From assembly GCF_024347055.1 (NCBI RefSeq), contig NZ_AP024895.1, forward strand, positions 1,178,001 through 1,242,000: 64,000 nt of DNA. Reading direction: 5' to 3'. The translations under genes and the position numbers were made by a program. Below the pieces are notes generated by a model, which was not told the origin of the DNA, did not search any database, and was given only the letters and a program-made list of their open reading frames with translations. Source of the stretch: Vibrio porteresiae DSM 19223 (GTDB taxonomy: Bacteria > Pseudomonadota > Gammaproteobacteria > Enterobacterales > Vibrionaceae). This document shows positions 50,439 to 59,841 of the stretch, in pieces (position 1 is the stretch's first letter; every line of letters starts with the position of its first letter).

Positions 50439-51713
50439 ATGCTGCAATCTATTTCAGATCGTTCTATCCAATTTCAAGCAAGCAACGTGTTGCAAGGCAA
50501 GGCTGCGCGCTTTAGCTGGCTCGTCATGTTTGGGCCAGCCTTGATTGCAGCGGTTGCCTACGTCGACCCTGGTAACTTTGCCACCAATATAGAAGCTGGC
50601 GCTCGCTATGGTTACGCCCTGTTGTGGGTGGTGTTAGCCGCAAACCTGATGGCGATGTTGATTCAAGGTATGTCGGCCCGTTTGGGGCTGGCGACTGGGC
50701 AAAACTTGGCGCAAGTGATTCGAGATCGTTATCCGCGGCCAGTAGTGTGGTTTTACTGGGTTCAAGCAGAAATTGTCGCCATTGCGACCGATTTGGCGGA
50801 ATTTTTAGGTGCAGCACTCGCATTTCAACTGCTGTTTGATATCCCGATGATTTATGGTGCGCTGTTAACCGGTGTGATCACTTATGCTGCGCTGCTGCTA
50901 CAAAAATACGGCTTTCGCTTAATGGAGATCCTGATTGGCGCGATGATCATGGCGATCGCTTGTGGCTTTGGCGTGGAGTTACTGCTTAGTCGTCCTGATA
51001 TGGCGGCATTGACGCAAGGCTTGTTGATTCCATCCTTCCCAGACAGTTATGCCATCTATCTTGCTTCAGGTATTTTAGGCGCGACGATTATGCCGCATGT
51101 GATTTACCTGCACTCTGCCTTGGCGCAAAACCGAATTAAAGTGCGCAATCAAGCAGAGCAACAAAAGGTGGCTCGCTTCTATCGCTGGGATGTGATCATT
51201 GGGATGGCACTGGCTGGTGTGGTGAATATGGCCTTGCTAGCGTTAGCCGCTTCGACATTCCACAATAATGGTCATCAAGATGTCGCGACCATTTCAGAAA
51301 GTTACCAACTGCTAACCCCGTTAATGGGTGGCAAAGCCGCGAGCATTATCTTTGGTGTTGGGTTACTTCTGGCGGGTTTATCTTCATCGATTGTGGGTAC
51401 GTTATCTGGGCAGGTATTGATGCAAGGTTTTGTGCGCTTCACCATTCCTGTTGGCGTACGTCGCTTGATTACCATGATTCCCGCATTAGCTGTGATTATG
51501 TTGGGCGTATCAGAGCAAAAAGCCTTGGTTGCCAGTCAAGTGGTACTGAGTTTTGGCATCCCCTTTGCGCTAATTCCACTACTGACCTTTACCTCCAAAC
51601 GTTCCGTGATGGGCGAGATGGTCAATAAAAAATGGATAACTGTGCTTGGAGGCTTGATTTGTAGTTTAATCATAGGCTTAAATGTGTATGTCATTTTTTA
51701 CACTGTAGCTTAA
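50439..51713 (+). CDS. mntH: NRAMP family manganese transporter MntH
   Basis: 424 residues from the ATG at 50439, preceded by GAGGTG. Eleven membrane helices of the NRAMP fold. The metal-site motif DPGN in AYVDPGNFATNIEAG lies near residue 46, and the second metal helix is recognised as TIMPHVIYLHSAL near 218-230. MntH imports Mn(II), and sometimes Fe(II), with protons. The gene is followed after 5 bases by a DtxR/MntR-type regulator, making an autoregulated mntH-mntR operon. A perfect palindrome lies 19 bases upstream of the start. Confidence 0.93.
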   Translation: MLQSISDRSIQFQASNVLQGKAARFSWLVMFGPALIAAVAYVDPGNFATNIEAGARYGYALLWVVLAANLMAMLIQGMSARLGLATGQNLAQVIRDRYPRPVVWFYWVQAEIVAIATDLAEFLGAALAFQLLFDIPMIYGALLTGVITYAALLLQKYGFRLMEILIGAMIMAIACGFGVELLLSRPDMAALTQGLLIPSFPDSYAIYLASGILGATIMPHVIYLHSALAQNRIKVRNQAEQQKVARFYRWDVIIGMALAGVVNMALLALAASTFHNNGHQDVATISESYQLLTPLMGGKAASIIFGVGLLLAGLSSSIVGTLSGQVLMQGFVRFTIPVGVRRLITMIPALAVIMLGVSEQKALVASQVVLSFGIPFALIPLLTFTSKRSVMGEMVNKKWITVLGGLICSLIIGLNVYVIFYTVA

Positions 51714-51718
51714 GAACC

Positions 51719-52138
51719 ATGCCTAAATCACAACAGTGCGCCTATTTTAATAAGACCAAAGAAGACCACCAAAGTGAGCTGGTGGAGGACTATGTTGAAG
51801 AAATTGCGGACCTTTTCCAAACTCATGGGGAGGTTCGCAGTGCCGATCTCGCCGCCCGCTTTGGTGTCAGCGCCGCCGCGGTATCTAAATTTATCACTCG
51901 CCTGAAAAAAGAGGGCTTGGTTGAATCCATGCCCTATCGAGGCGTGTTTCTCACCGACAAAGGGCGCGAACTCGCCGAAAAAGTGGCCCATCGCCATCAT
52001 GTGGTATTCGAAACCTTGATTGCTTTAGGCGTACCAGAAGCGAATGCCCGTGCCGATGCAGAAGGTATTGAACACCACTGCAGCCAAGAAACCGTGATTG
52101 CCATGGAAGCGTTTTTAAGTAATAAAGTTTCTGGTTAA
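51719..52138 (+). CDS. mntR: MntR-type DtxR family manganese-responsive regulator
   Basis: 139 residues, close to the 155 of Escherichia coli MntR. It has a winged helix-turn-helix (residues 25-82: VEEIADLFQTHGEVRSADLAARFGVSAAAVSKFITRLKKEGLVE) and a C-terminal dimer domain with metal-binding histidine and glutamate candidates in HRHHVVFETLIALGV and GIEHHCSQETVIAMEAFL. The SH3-like third domain of DtxR is absent, as in MntR. With manganese it should bind the palindrome upstream of mntH. Five bases separate the two genes, so they are one operon. Confidence 0.9.
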   Translation: MPKSQQCAYFNKTKEDHQSELVEDYVEEIADLFQTHGEVRSADLAARFGVSAAAVSKFITRLKKEGLVESMPYRGVFLTDKGRELAEKVAHRHHVVFETLIALGVPEANARADAEGIEHHCSQETVIAMEAFLSNKVSG

Positions 52139-52264
52139 GAGACTTTCCTTTCACTGTGGCAGGGTGTGGCCATGCTTCACTTGGGTTATGACGTCAGCTA
52201 AATGTTAACGTTTTACCCATTCCTTTCATAATGCCTTTTCTTTGCTCAGAACGGTTGATTTGGC

Positions 52265-52280
52265 TGTGACTGAGATCGCA
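52265..52280. promoter_or_regulatory. CRP-like site
   Basis: TGTGA-N6-TCGCA matches TGTGA-N6-TCACA in nine of ten conserved bases, placed about 200 bases before the transporter gene of the galactoside operon. Confidence 0.5.
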
Positions 52281-52368
52281 GCTTTGATATCGATATTCAC
52301 CATTTTCTCTAATAAATACAGGTAATAGGGTGTAAAAGTGTGAGCTGTTCCTCTTTCTGACTACTTTG

Positions 52369-52382
52369 TGGAAACGTTTCCA
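52369..52382. promoter_or_regulatory. LacI/GalR-type operator
   Basis: TGGAAACGTTTCCA, a perfect 14-base palindrome with the central CG typical of LacI/GalR family operators. It lies 85 bases upstream of the transporter start. The repressor gene is not adjacent; the short LacI at 17094 lacks the effector domain and is not an obvious candidate. Confidence 0.75.
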
Positions 52383-52466
52383 TTTGCTGGCGTTGGGATC
52401 ACAGAATTTGCCTAGTGAAGTAAACATAATGTTTACATCATAAAAACATATAAAGGCTCTTACTCT

Positions 52467-53846
52467 ATGAAACCTACCCATATTACTCTAAAAACTAAGG
52501 CGTCCTACGGCCTTGGTGCATTAGGTAAGGATCTCGCCTGTGCGCCAATCTATATCTTCTTAATGTTTTACTTCACCGATGTGGTGGGCCTTTCTGCCGC
52601 TTATGTCGGTGCGGTGTTCCTTGCTGCGCGTATTGTCGATGCGATTACCGACCCGATGATGGGGATTGTGGTGGATAACACTCGCTCACGCTTTGGTAAA
52701 TTCCGTCCGTGGATTGTGATTGGGACAGTGGTGAACGCCTTTGTTCTGATTGCCCTATTTAGTACGCATATGTTCACTGGGACCAGTGCTTATGTGTATG
52801 CCGCAGCCATCTATATTTTGTGGGGCTTGACTTACACCATTATGGATATTCCTTTTTGGTCAATGATCCCAGCCATTTCTGACTCACGTCGTGAACGAGA
52901 AAAATTGGTGGTTTGGCCCCGTCTTTTCGCCAGCATTGCGTGGTTTATTGTCGGTAGCTACGGCTTAGTGATCGTGAAAGACCTCGGCAATGGCGACCAA
53001 GGCCAAGGCTTCTTCAACGTCTCTTGCATTATTGCTGTGCTGTTTGTCCTCAGTGCGCTGATTACGTTTAAAAACGTCAAAGAGAAAGTGGTGGTGTCGA
53101 CTCAAACTGAAAAATTCAGTTTGAAAGATACGCTGCACATTATCGGTGGTAACGATCAATTAAAAGCACTGATTGCGACCGTTTTGAGTTTCCAGATCGC
53201 TAACCTGCTGGTAGGTGGATTTGCGATTTATTACTTCACTTATGCCATGGGCAACGCGGAACTGTTCCCGGTTTACATGATGATCGCCGGTGGCGCAGAA
53301 GTGGCTGGCGTATTCCTTTTCCCTCGTTTAGCCGCCATTTTGCCACGTAAAAATCTGTGGGTGATTGCTTGTGGTCTGCCGGTGGTTTCTTGCTTACTGC
53401 TGCTTGCGATGAGCATGATTGCGCCGGGAAATACTTTAATGATCGGCCTTGCTGGTGCAGCGATTAAGTTCGGGGTCGGTATCGCGAACGCATTGCAAAC
53501 TGTGATGTTGGCCGATGTAGTGGATTACGGTGAATACAAAATTGGTCGTCGTACCGAAAGCGTTATTTTCTCGGTACAAACCATGTTGGTGAAATTTGCT
53601 GGTGCAGCAGGCGCATTCATTGTGGGTGTCGGTCTGTCAGCAATCGGTTATGTACCGAATGTAGTCCAAAGTGACAGCACTGTGTTTGGCTTGAACGTGA
53701 TGATGATTGGGTTACCAACCATCATGATGGTGCTAAGTGCGATTATCTACAAACGCTACTATCGATTACACGAAGGCTTTATTCGCCCAGAAACAGAAGC
53801 GGAAACCGAGTCAGCCCTGCATGCTGCAACAGAAAAAACCGCGTAA
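52467..53846 (+). CDS. GPH family sugar:cation symporter (MelB/LacS-like)
   Basis: 459 residues with twelve membrane helices. Family segments of glycoside-pentoside-hexuronide:cation symporters are clear: FYFTDVVGLSAAYVGAVFL near residue 31-49, ARIVDAITDPMMGIVVDNTRSRFGKFRPWIV near 51-81 and LADVVDYGEYKIGRRTESVIFSVQTM near 350-375. The acidic pair in DAITDP is the cation site. Together with LacZ and the GH36 enzyme encoded downstream it should import a galactoside such as lactose, melibiose or raffinose-type sugar. It is the first gene of the operon, under the LacI-type palindrome. Confidence 0.9.
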   Translation: MKPTHITLKTKASYGLGALGKDLACAPIYIFLMFYFTDVVGLSAAYVGAVFLAARIVDAITDPMMGIVVDNTRSRFGKFRPWIVIGTVVNAFVLIALFSTHMFTGTSAYVYAAAIYILWGLTYTIMDIPFWSMIPAISDSRREREKLVVWPRLFASIAWFIVGSYGLVIVKDLGNGDQGQGFFNVSCIIAVLFVLSALITFKNVKEKVVVSTQTEKFSLKDTLHIIGGNDQLKALIATVLSFQIANLLVGGFAIYYFTYAMGNAELFPVYMMIAGGAEVAGVFLFPRLAAILPRKNLWVIACGLPVVSCLLLLAMSMIAPGNTLMIGLAGAAIKFGVGIANALQTVMLADVVDYGEYKIGRRTESVIFSVQTMLVKFAGAAGAFIVGVGLSAIGYVPNVVQSDSTVFGLNVMMIGLPTIMMVLSAIIYKRYYRLHEGFIRPETEAETESALHAATEKTA

Positions 53847-53912
53847 TCAGTGGCTAGGGCAAGCCTTAGTTAACATCCTGATTATGCAGAAAGAGTTATA
53901 AAAATTGTACTA

Positions 53913-53939
53913 AAAGGGGGAAGCGGATTGTCCCCCTTT
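53913..53939 (+). terminator. Hairpin between the sugar transporter gene and lacZ
   Basis: AAAGGGGGA, nine-base loop, TCCCCCTTT. It is a perfect 9-bp GC-rich stem that ends 25 bases before the lacZ ATG. The T run after it is short (TTTG), so it is probably a partial terminator or a message-processing site that sets the ratio of transporter to enzyme. Confidence 0.5.
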
Positions 53940-53964
53940 GTTCGTCGTTATGAGGTCTTCTATT

Positions 53965-56900
53965 ATGCGAACTTTTCACGATATTATCGCAAGCCAAGAG
54001 TGGCAAAATCCGTTAGTGGTGAAATTGGGTACACTTGCCCCTCATGCACCACTGCATAGCTTTCGTAGTGCGGACGACGCACTGACTCAGAGTCACTCGG
54101 CTCGTCATTACCTCAATGGAAAATGGCAATTCAAACTCTATTCTGCGCCCGAGCAAGTAGAGGCTGAGTTTATTCAGCCGCAAACCGATCTCAGTGCTTG
54201 GCATGAGATTAGCGTGCCCGGTAACTGGCAGATGCAAGGGTTTGATAAGCCGATTTATACCAACGTCAAATATCCGTTTCCAGATAAAGCGCCTTATGTT
54301 CCAGACGAAAACCCAACGGGCTGCTACGTGTGTGACTTTGAAGTTGATTCTCTTGGTGCAGAGCAAAGCCGCCTAGTGTTTGAAGGGGTTAACTCAGCGT
54401 TTCACCTTTGGTGTAATGGTCAATGGGTGGGGTACTCGCAAGATAGCCGTTTGCCAGCCGAATTTGATATTTCTGCTCATCTGCAATTGGGCAGCAACCG
54501 CATTGCCGTGATGGTGCTGCGCTGGTCAGATGGTTCTTATCTCGAAGACCAAGACATGTGGTGGCTGAGTGGAATTTTCCGTGACGTGTTTTGGTATCAA
54601 AAACCTCAACTCGCCATCAAAGATGTCTTTATCCGCCCAAGTTTAAGCCCTGAATATCGTGATGGAATTTTGGATATCACCACCACTTTAACCGCACCAA
54701 GCAGTGAGCATACTGTCTCTATTGCTTTGTATGACGCTCAAGGCGTTAAAGTGACGCTGCAAGGTCCTAGTGAATTGGGTACCAACAGTTATGCCGTGGA
54801 TGAAAAGGGCGGCTGGGGTGATAAAGTCGAACAGCATTTTATCGTCAGTCAACCCGCGCACTGGACTGCTGAAACGCCAAATCTTTATCGCTGCGTGGTG
54901 AGTTTGCTTGATAAGCAAGGTAACACCGTCGAATGCGAAGCTTTTACCATAGGTTTTCGCTCTGTATGTATTGAAGATGGGTTGCTCAAAGTGAACGGTC
55001 AGCCTTTGCTGATTCGTGGGGTAAACCGCCATGAGCATCATCCTGAAACGGGTCACTTTGTTGATGAAGAGACCATGATTCAAGACATCGTGCTGATGAA
55101 ACAGCATAACTTTAATGCGGTGCGTACTTCCCATTATCCAAACCATCCACGTTGGTACGAACTGTGCGACCAATATGGTTTGTATGTGGTAGATGAAGCC
55201 AACGTGGAAACTCACGGTCAATTTCCGATGTGCCGTTTGTCGAACGAAGTGCAATGGAACCACGCTTATATGCAGCGCATGATGGGGATGGTGGAACGAG
55301 ATAAAAACCATCCATCGATCATCATCTGGTCGTTAGGCAATGAGTCGGGGATCGGTTTTAACCATCACGCCATGTACCAATGGACCAAGCAGCGCGATCC
55401 TTCGCGTCCAATTCAATATGAAGGGGGCGGTGCTAATAGCGCAGCGACCGACATCATCTGTCCGATGTATGCTCGCGTCAATCAACACCAAGGTGGGGTA
55501 AACCCGAAATACGCGATCAAAGATTGGATCGGTCATCCCGGTGAAACACGACCGCTGATTTTGTGCGAATACGCTCATGCGATGGGCAACAGCCTTGGTA
55601 GCTACAGCGAATACTGGCAAGCGTTTCGTGATTTTCCTCGTCTGCAAGGTGGGTTTATTTGGGACTGGGTTGACCAAGGTATTTCCAAATGGGACGACCA
55701 AGGCAAACACTATTGGGCTTATGGTGGCGACTTTGGTGATGAGATTAACGATCGTCAATTCTGTATTAACGGTTTGATTTGGCCTGATAGAACGCCGCAT
55801 CCTACCTTGCTTGAAGCCAAGCGCGCGCAGCAGTTTTACCAAATGGCCTATGATGGGCAAAAAGCGCTGACGATAACCAGTGAGCATCTCTTTGCCAGCG
55901 AAGCACTGCTGTGCCGTTGGTCATTATTGGAAGAGGGCGTTGAGATAGCCTTTGGCGAGTTGTCACTCGAGATCGCGCCGCAAGCCTCGGTCGAAATTCC
56001 TGTCACGTTCGATAAAACCGGCTGGAAAGATGCCAATGCCTATCATCTTAATGTCGATCTGATGCTAGCGAAAGGCACGGCTTGGGCGAGTGCGGGTCAC
56101 TGTGTGGCAGAGTTCCAACAGTGTTTAAAAGCCGCTTATCCTAAAACGCGGATTCCGTGCATCGATGGGCAACTGGATGTGACTGAAACTGAGCAATCAC
56201 TACTGATTCGTGCAGCACAAAATCAGTGGCAGTTTGATCGCCACACTGGGTATTTAACCCAATGGATCGCCCATGACCAACATCTCTTGGTTGCACCGCT
56301 CACCGATCGTTTCTACCGCGCTCCTTTGGATAACGATATTGGCACGAGTGAAGTCGATCGCCCAGATCCCAACAGTTGGATGGCACGTTGGAAAAAGGCA
56401 GGGCTGGATCGCCTTGAAGCACATTGCAGTCAATTTAGTTATCAAACCCTTGCTCACCAAGTGTTGGTCACCGCGCAGTTTGAGCATTATGCCCTAGGGA
56501 AAAAGGTGCTTGGCAGTGTGTGGCAGTATGCTATTGATGCTCAAGGGGTGATGAACGTGAGTGTCGATGTGACCCGTTACGCTGAGTTGCCTTCTTTGGC
56601 GCGTGTTGGGATGAGTTGCGCGATACCACTGGCACAGAACGTCAGTTGGTTTGGTCGTGGCCCACATGAAAACTACCCTGATCGCCAACTGGCTGCGCGT
56701 ATGGGCCGTTATCATCGCCCACTTGAAGAGTTACATACTGACTATATCTTCCCAAGTGACAATGGGTTACGCTGCGATACCCAAGAGCTCACCATTGGTG
56801 CATTAACCGTGAAAGGGCATTTCCATTTTGCGGCAAGCCGTTACAGTTTAGCCAATTTGGAACAGGCCAAACACACCAATGAACTGAATGCTGAGCCGCA

Positions 56901-57048
56901 TATTTACCTCACCCTTGATGGTTACCATATGGGAATTGGCGGCGATGATTCATGGACACCCAGTGTCCATCGTGAATTCTTACTGGAAGCCCCTCACTAC
57001 CGTTACCAAGTGAGTTTTGTTGCTGAGCCTAACGCAGGAGAAAAGTGA
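53965..57048 (+). CDS. lacZ: Beta-galactosidase LacZ (GH2)
   Basis: 1027 residues, very close to the 1024 of Escherichia coli LacZ and collinear with it. The catalytic acid/base is Glu460 in GNESGIG and the nucleophile Glu535 in LCEYAHAMGNS, matching Glu461 and Glu537 of the model enzyme; NRHEHHPETGH and the beta-small-chain domain in the C-terminal part (WFGRGPHENYPDR) are also present. It hydrolyses lactose to glucose and galactose in the cytoplasm. The ATG at 53965 is preceded by GAGG 9 bases upstream; an in-frame extension to 53938 is not favoured. The stop overlaps the start of the GH36 gene by one base (TGATG). Confidence 0.95.
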   Translation: MRTFHDIIASQEWQNPLVVKLGTLAPHAPLHSFRSADDALTQSHSARHYLNGKWQFKLYSAPEQVEAEFIQPQTDLSAWHEISVPGNWQMQGFDKPIYTNVKYPFPDKAPYVPDENPTGCYVCDFEVDSLGAEQSRLVFEGVNSAFHLWCNGQWVGYSQDSRLPAEFDISAHLQLGSNRIAVMVLRWSDGSYLEDQDMWWLSGIFRDVFWYQKPQLAIKDVFIRPSLSPEYRDGILDITTTLTAPSSEHTVSIALYDAQGVKVTLQGPSELGTNSYAVDEKGGWGDKVEQHFIVSQPAHWTAETPNLYRCVVSLLDKQGNTVECEAFTIGFRSVCIEDGLLKVNGQPLLIRGVNRHEHHPETGHFVDEETMIQDIVLMKQHNFNAVRTSHYPNHPRWYELCDQYGLYVVDEANVETHGQFPMCRLSNEVQWNHAYMQRMMGMVERDKNHPSIIIWSLGNESGIGFNHHAMYQWTKQRDPSRPIQYEGGGANSAATDIICPMYARVNQHQGGVNPKYAIKDWIGHPGETRPLILCEYAHAMGNSLGSYSEYWQAFRDFPRLQGGFIWDWVDQGISKWDDQGKHYWAYGGDFGDEINDRQFCINGLIWPDRTPHPTLLEAKRAQQFYQMAYDGQKALTITSEHLFASEALLCRWSLLEEGVEIAFGELSLEIAPQASVEIPVTFDKTGWKDANAYHLNVDLMLAKGTAWASAGHCVAEFQQCLKAAYPKTRIPCIDGQLDVTETEQSLLIRAAQNQWQFDRHTGYLTQWIAHDQHLLVAPLTDRFYRAPLDNDIGTSEVDRPDPNSWMARWKKAGLDRLEAHCSQFSYQTLAHQVLVTAQFEHYALGKKVLGSVWQYAIDAQGVMNVSVDVTRYAELPSLARVGMSCAIPLAQNVSWFGRGPHENYPDRQLAARMGRYHRPLEELHTDYIFPSDNGLRCDTQELTIGALTVKGHFHFAASRYSLANLEQAKHTNELNAEPHIYLTLDGYHMGIGGDDSWTPSVHREFLLEAPHYRYQVSFVAEPNAGEK

Positions 57049-59162
57049 TGAGTCAAGAAGTCTATCAACTGAGCGGCACGCGCAGTCAGTTGATTGTGCA
57101 AGTTGGTGAAGTGGCTGAAATCGTCTATTACGGTAAGCGTTTGCAGCACAAAGCCTCGCTCACTGAATTGGCCGCAATTGCTCGGGCGATTCCCTATGGG
57201 CGTTTAGATGTGGATGTGCCTGTGTCACTGAATCCTCAACTGGCAAGGGGAGCCTTTGGCTCTCCTGGGCTTGAAGGACATCGCAACGGTTTGGCTTGGG
57301 CGCCAGCATTTACCCTGCAAGAGGTAAAGCAGCAAGGAAATGGTCTCTCTTTTACCAGCCGCGATGAGTTGGCCCAACTTAGCCTAGTAGTGGAGCTTGA
57401 GCTAGACAGCGACGATGTGTTGCAAATTCGTCAAACCCTGACCAATGAAGGAGAGCAGGGGTATAGCGTGACGCGGCTAGCCAATACGCTCCCATTGCCA
57501 GAGAGAGCCAATGAAGTGCTCTCCTATTTTGGTCGTTGGGTAAAAGAGTTCCAACAAACCCGCACCTTGATTCAAGCGGGTGGTTATATTCAAGAAAACC
57601 GCCGTGGCCGCACCTCCCATGAACATTACCCAGCCTTGATGGTGGGGCCGCAAGGTTTTGCGCAAGAGAGTGGCGAGGTGTGGGGCGCACACTTGGCATG
57701 GAGCGGCAACCATCGTATGCGCGTGGATGTCAAAGCAGATGGCCGCCGCGTATTGCAAGCAGAAGCGCTTTATCTGCCAGGGGAAGTGTATCTGCAACCC
57801 ACTCAGAGTATAACCACACCGACTTTGTATGTGAGCTACAGCGCGGCGGGTTTAAATGGCATGAGCCAGCAATTCCACGAACATGTGCGTCACGCCATTT
57901 TGGGTGAACGCCTGAGTAAGCCGCGTCCAGTGCATCTTAATACTTGGGAAGGCATCTATTTTAAACATGATCCTGACTACATTATGCAGATGGCAAGCGC
58001 TGCCGCTGAAATCGGCGTTGAGCGATTTATTGTCGATGATGGTTGGTTTAAAGGCCGTAACGATGATACGTCATCGCTTGGTGACTGGTTTATCGACAAA
58101 CATAAATACCCGCAAGGGATACGCTCGCTGATCGAACATGTGCATGGGTTAGGGATGGAGTTTGGTTTGTGGTTTGAGCCAGAAATGGTCAACAAGGATT
58201 CCGACTTATACCGAGCTCATCCCGATTGGCTGCTAGCGGTAGAAGGCTATGATGCGCCAACGGGTCGCCACCAATATGTACTCGATTTGCAGCAAGAAGA
58301 GGTTTTTGACTACCTCTTTGAGCGGTTAGACAACTTCTTAACCAACTATCCTATCGACTACATCAAATGGGATATGAACCGAGAAATCGTCCAGCCAGCA
58401 CACCATGACATGGCCGCCGGCATTGGTCAGGTTGAGCAATACTACCGTTTGGTGGATAAGCTGGTGGCGAAACATCCGGATGTGGATATTGAATCTTGTG
58501 CTGCGGGTGGCGGTCGTATCGACTTTGAAGTGTTGAAACGTACTCACCGTTTTTGGGCGTCAGATAATAACGATGCACTGGAGCGCCAGCAGATCCAACG
58601 TGGTATGAGCTACTTCTTTCCACCGGAAGTGATGGGGTCACATATTGGCGCTGAACATAGCCATACGACAAGACGCACTCATTCCCTAGGTATTCGTGGT
58701 TTAACCGCCATGCTCGGCCATATGGGACTGGAGCTTGACCCAGTCACTTTAAACGAAGAGCAAAAAGCCAATTATCGTCATTATGTTGAATTGCATAAAA
58801 CATGGCGTGGTTTGCTGCACTCTGGTGTTACGTATCGGTTGACTCTTGATGATGCCCAAGCGCAACAAGGGTTAATGGTGCTAAGCGAAGATAAAGAGCT
58901 GGGTTTGGTCAATATCACCCAAACGGCGATGGGCACTTATTCGCTTTCAGGTGTTTTGCGTTTACCGGGGTTAGATCCACAAGCGAGCTATCGTATTTGT
59001 GTGATTGATGAACCGCAAGGTTTACACCAGATTGTCAATCGCCAACCCCTTTGGATGACAGAATCCACGGTACTCACCGGTGAATGGTTAGCAGAAGTAG
59101 GATTGGCGATGCCATTGATGGACCCAGAAACCGCGCTGCTATTTTCTCTAGAAAAAGAGTAG
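57048..59162 (+). CDS. Alpha-galactosidase, GH36 family (RafA-like)
   Basis: 704 residues from the ATG at 57048, with AGGAG 7 bases upstream; one base overlaps the lacZ stop. Close in size to RafA of Escherichia coli. The nucleophile is Asp442 in IKWDMNREI and the acid/base Asp506 in WASDNNDALERQQIQ; DDGWFKGRNDD near residue 331 and SCAAGGGRIDFE near 480 complete the active site. It cleaves alpha-1,6-galactosides such as melibiose and raffinose in the cytoplasm (no signal peptide). With LacZ the operon can process both alpha- and beta-galactosides taken up by the GPH transporter. A terminator follows. Confidence 0.93.
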   Translation: MSQEVYQLSGTRSQLIVQVGEVAEIVYYGKRLQHKASLTELAAIARAIPYGRLDVDVPVSLNPQLARGAFGSPGLEGHRNGLAWAPAFTLQEVKQQGNGLSFTSRDELAQLSLVVELELDSDDVLQIRQTLTNEGEQGYSVTRLANTLPLPERANEVLSYFGRWVKEFQQTRTLIQAGGYIQENRRGRTSHEHYPALMVGPQGFAQESGEVWGAHLAWSGNHRMRVDVKADGRRVLQAEALYLPGEVYLQPTQSITTPTLYVSYSAAGLNGMSQQFHEHVRHAILGERLSKPRPVHLNTWEGIYFKHDPDYIMQMASAAAEIGVERFIVDDGWFKGRNDDTSSLGDWFIDKHKYPQGIRSLIEHVHGLGMEFGLWFEPEMVNKDSDLYRAHPDWLLAVEGYDAPTGRHQYVLDLQQEEVFDYLFERLDNFLTNYPIDYIKWDMNREIVQPAHHDMAAGIGQVEQYYRLVDKLVAKHPDVDIESCAAGGGRIDFEVLKRTHRFWASDNNDALERQQIQRGMSYFFPPEVMGSHIGAEHSHTTRRTHSLGIRGLTAMLGHMGLELDPVTLNEEQKANYRHYVELHKTWRGLLHSGVTYRLTLDDAQAQQGLMVLSEDKELGLVNITQTAMGTYSLSGVLRLPGLDPQASYRICVIDEPQGLHQIVNRQPLWMTESTVLTGEWLAEVGLAMPLMDPETALLFSLEKE

Positions 59163-59222
59163 CGATTGGGCTTGGGTGCTTCGATTCAAAGCAAGATAAG
59201 CGATTCAAATTAAGATAAGCAA

Positions 59223-59244
59223 AGAGGACGCTGTGGCGTCCTCT
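59223..59244 (+). terminator. Terminator after the GH36 gene
   Basis: AGAGGACGC, loop TGTG, GCGTCCTCT: a perfect 9-bp stem 60 bases after the stop, followed by CTGTTTGT, a weak T run. Confidence 0.75.
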
Positions 59245-59317
59245 CTGTTTGTACAGAGAAAACCCCCAGCTTGGCTGGGGGTTCCGTTAAGCTTATAGCT
59301 ATAAGTCAGTTATAAAA

Positions 59318-59386
59318 CCCCTTTCAATTTGTTAGAAATACCTTGTGGTCTGGCAACTACAAGAGTTAATCAGAAATTGAAAGGGG
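59318..59386 (+). promoter_or_regulatory. IS200 leader hairpin sequestering the ribosome site
   Basis: CCCCTTTCAATTT and AAATTGAAAGGGG pair perfectly across a 43-base loop. The right arm holds the AAGGGGG ribosome site of tnpA, whose ATG is at 59395. In IS200 such a structure represses transposase translation. Confidence 0.75.
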
Positions 59387-59394
59387 GTCCCAAT

Positions 59395-59764
59395 ATGGGG
59401 GACGAGAAGAGCTTAGCTCACACAAAATAGAACTGTAAATATCATATAGTATTCGCACCCAAATATAGAAGGCAGGTGTTCTACGGTGAAAAACGTCGAG
59501 CAGTTGGAGAAATATTGCGAAAGCTATGTGAATGGAAAGACGTGAATATACTTGAGGCTGAATGCTGTAAAGATCATGTACATATGCTTTTAGAAATCCC
59601 ACCGAAGTTGAGAATTTTGGTGCCGGGGTTATTACGTTGATACAGCCGGTAAAAATACAAGCCAGATCCAAAATTACATCAAGCATCAATTAGATCAAGA
59701 TAAAATGGGAGAGCAACTGTCGCTCCCATATTCAGGTAACCCGTTTACGGGTCGCAAGAAATAG
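59395..59764 (+). pseudogene. tnpA: Broken IS200-type transposase TnpA
   Basis: From the ATG at 59395 (MGDEKSLAHTK) the frame meets TAG at 59428 where the family has tryptophan (the RWNCKYH region), continues as NCKYHIVFAPKYRRQVFYGE, and includes the catalytic HxH motif in CCKDHVHMLLEIPPK. About 29 codons are then missing, and a shifted frame resumes with CRGYYVDTAGKNTSQIQNY (holding the catalytic tyrosine region) and ends PYSGNPFTGRKK. So there is one nonsense codon and one deletion with frameshift: clearly inactive. Confidence 0.88.
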
Positions 59765-59841
59765 TCATATGCAAATGTCAGATCACGATGCGCCTGCTAG
59801 GGCGCTGCTGGTAGGAGAGCCTTATAGGCGCATATGAAAAA

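Larger units (their letters stand above)
52139..52466. promoter_or_regulatory. Control region of the galactoside operon
   Basis: 328 bases without a gene. It holds, in order, a CRP-like site at 52265-52280, a LacI/GalR-type palindrome at 52369-52382 and a second inverted repeat GTAAAC-ATAAT-GTTTAC at 52420-52436 just before the start at 52467. The order, activator site upstream and repressor sites near the start, is that of a catabolite-controlled sugar operon. Confidence 0.6.
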
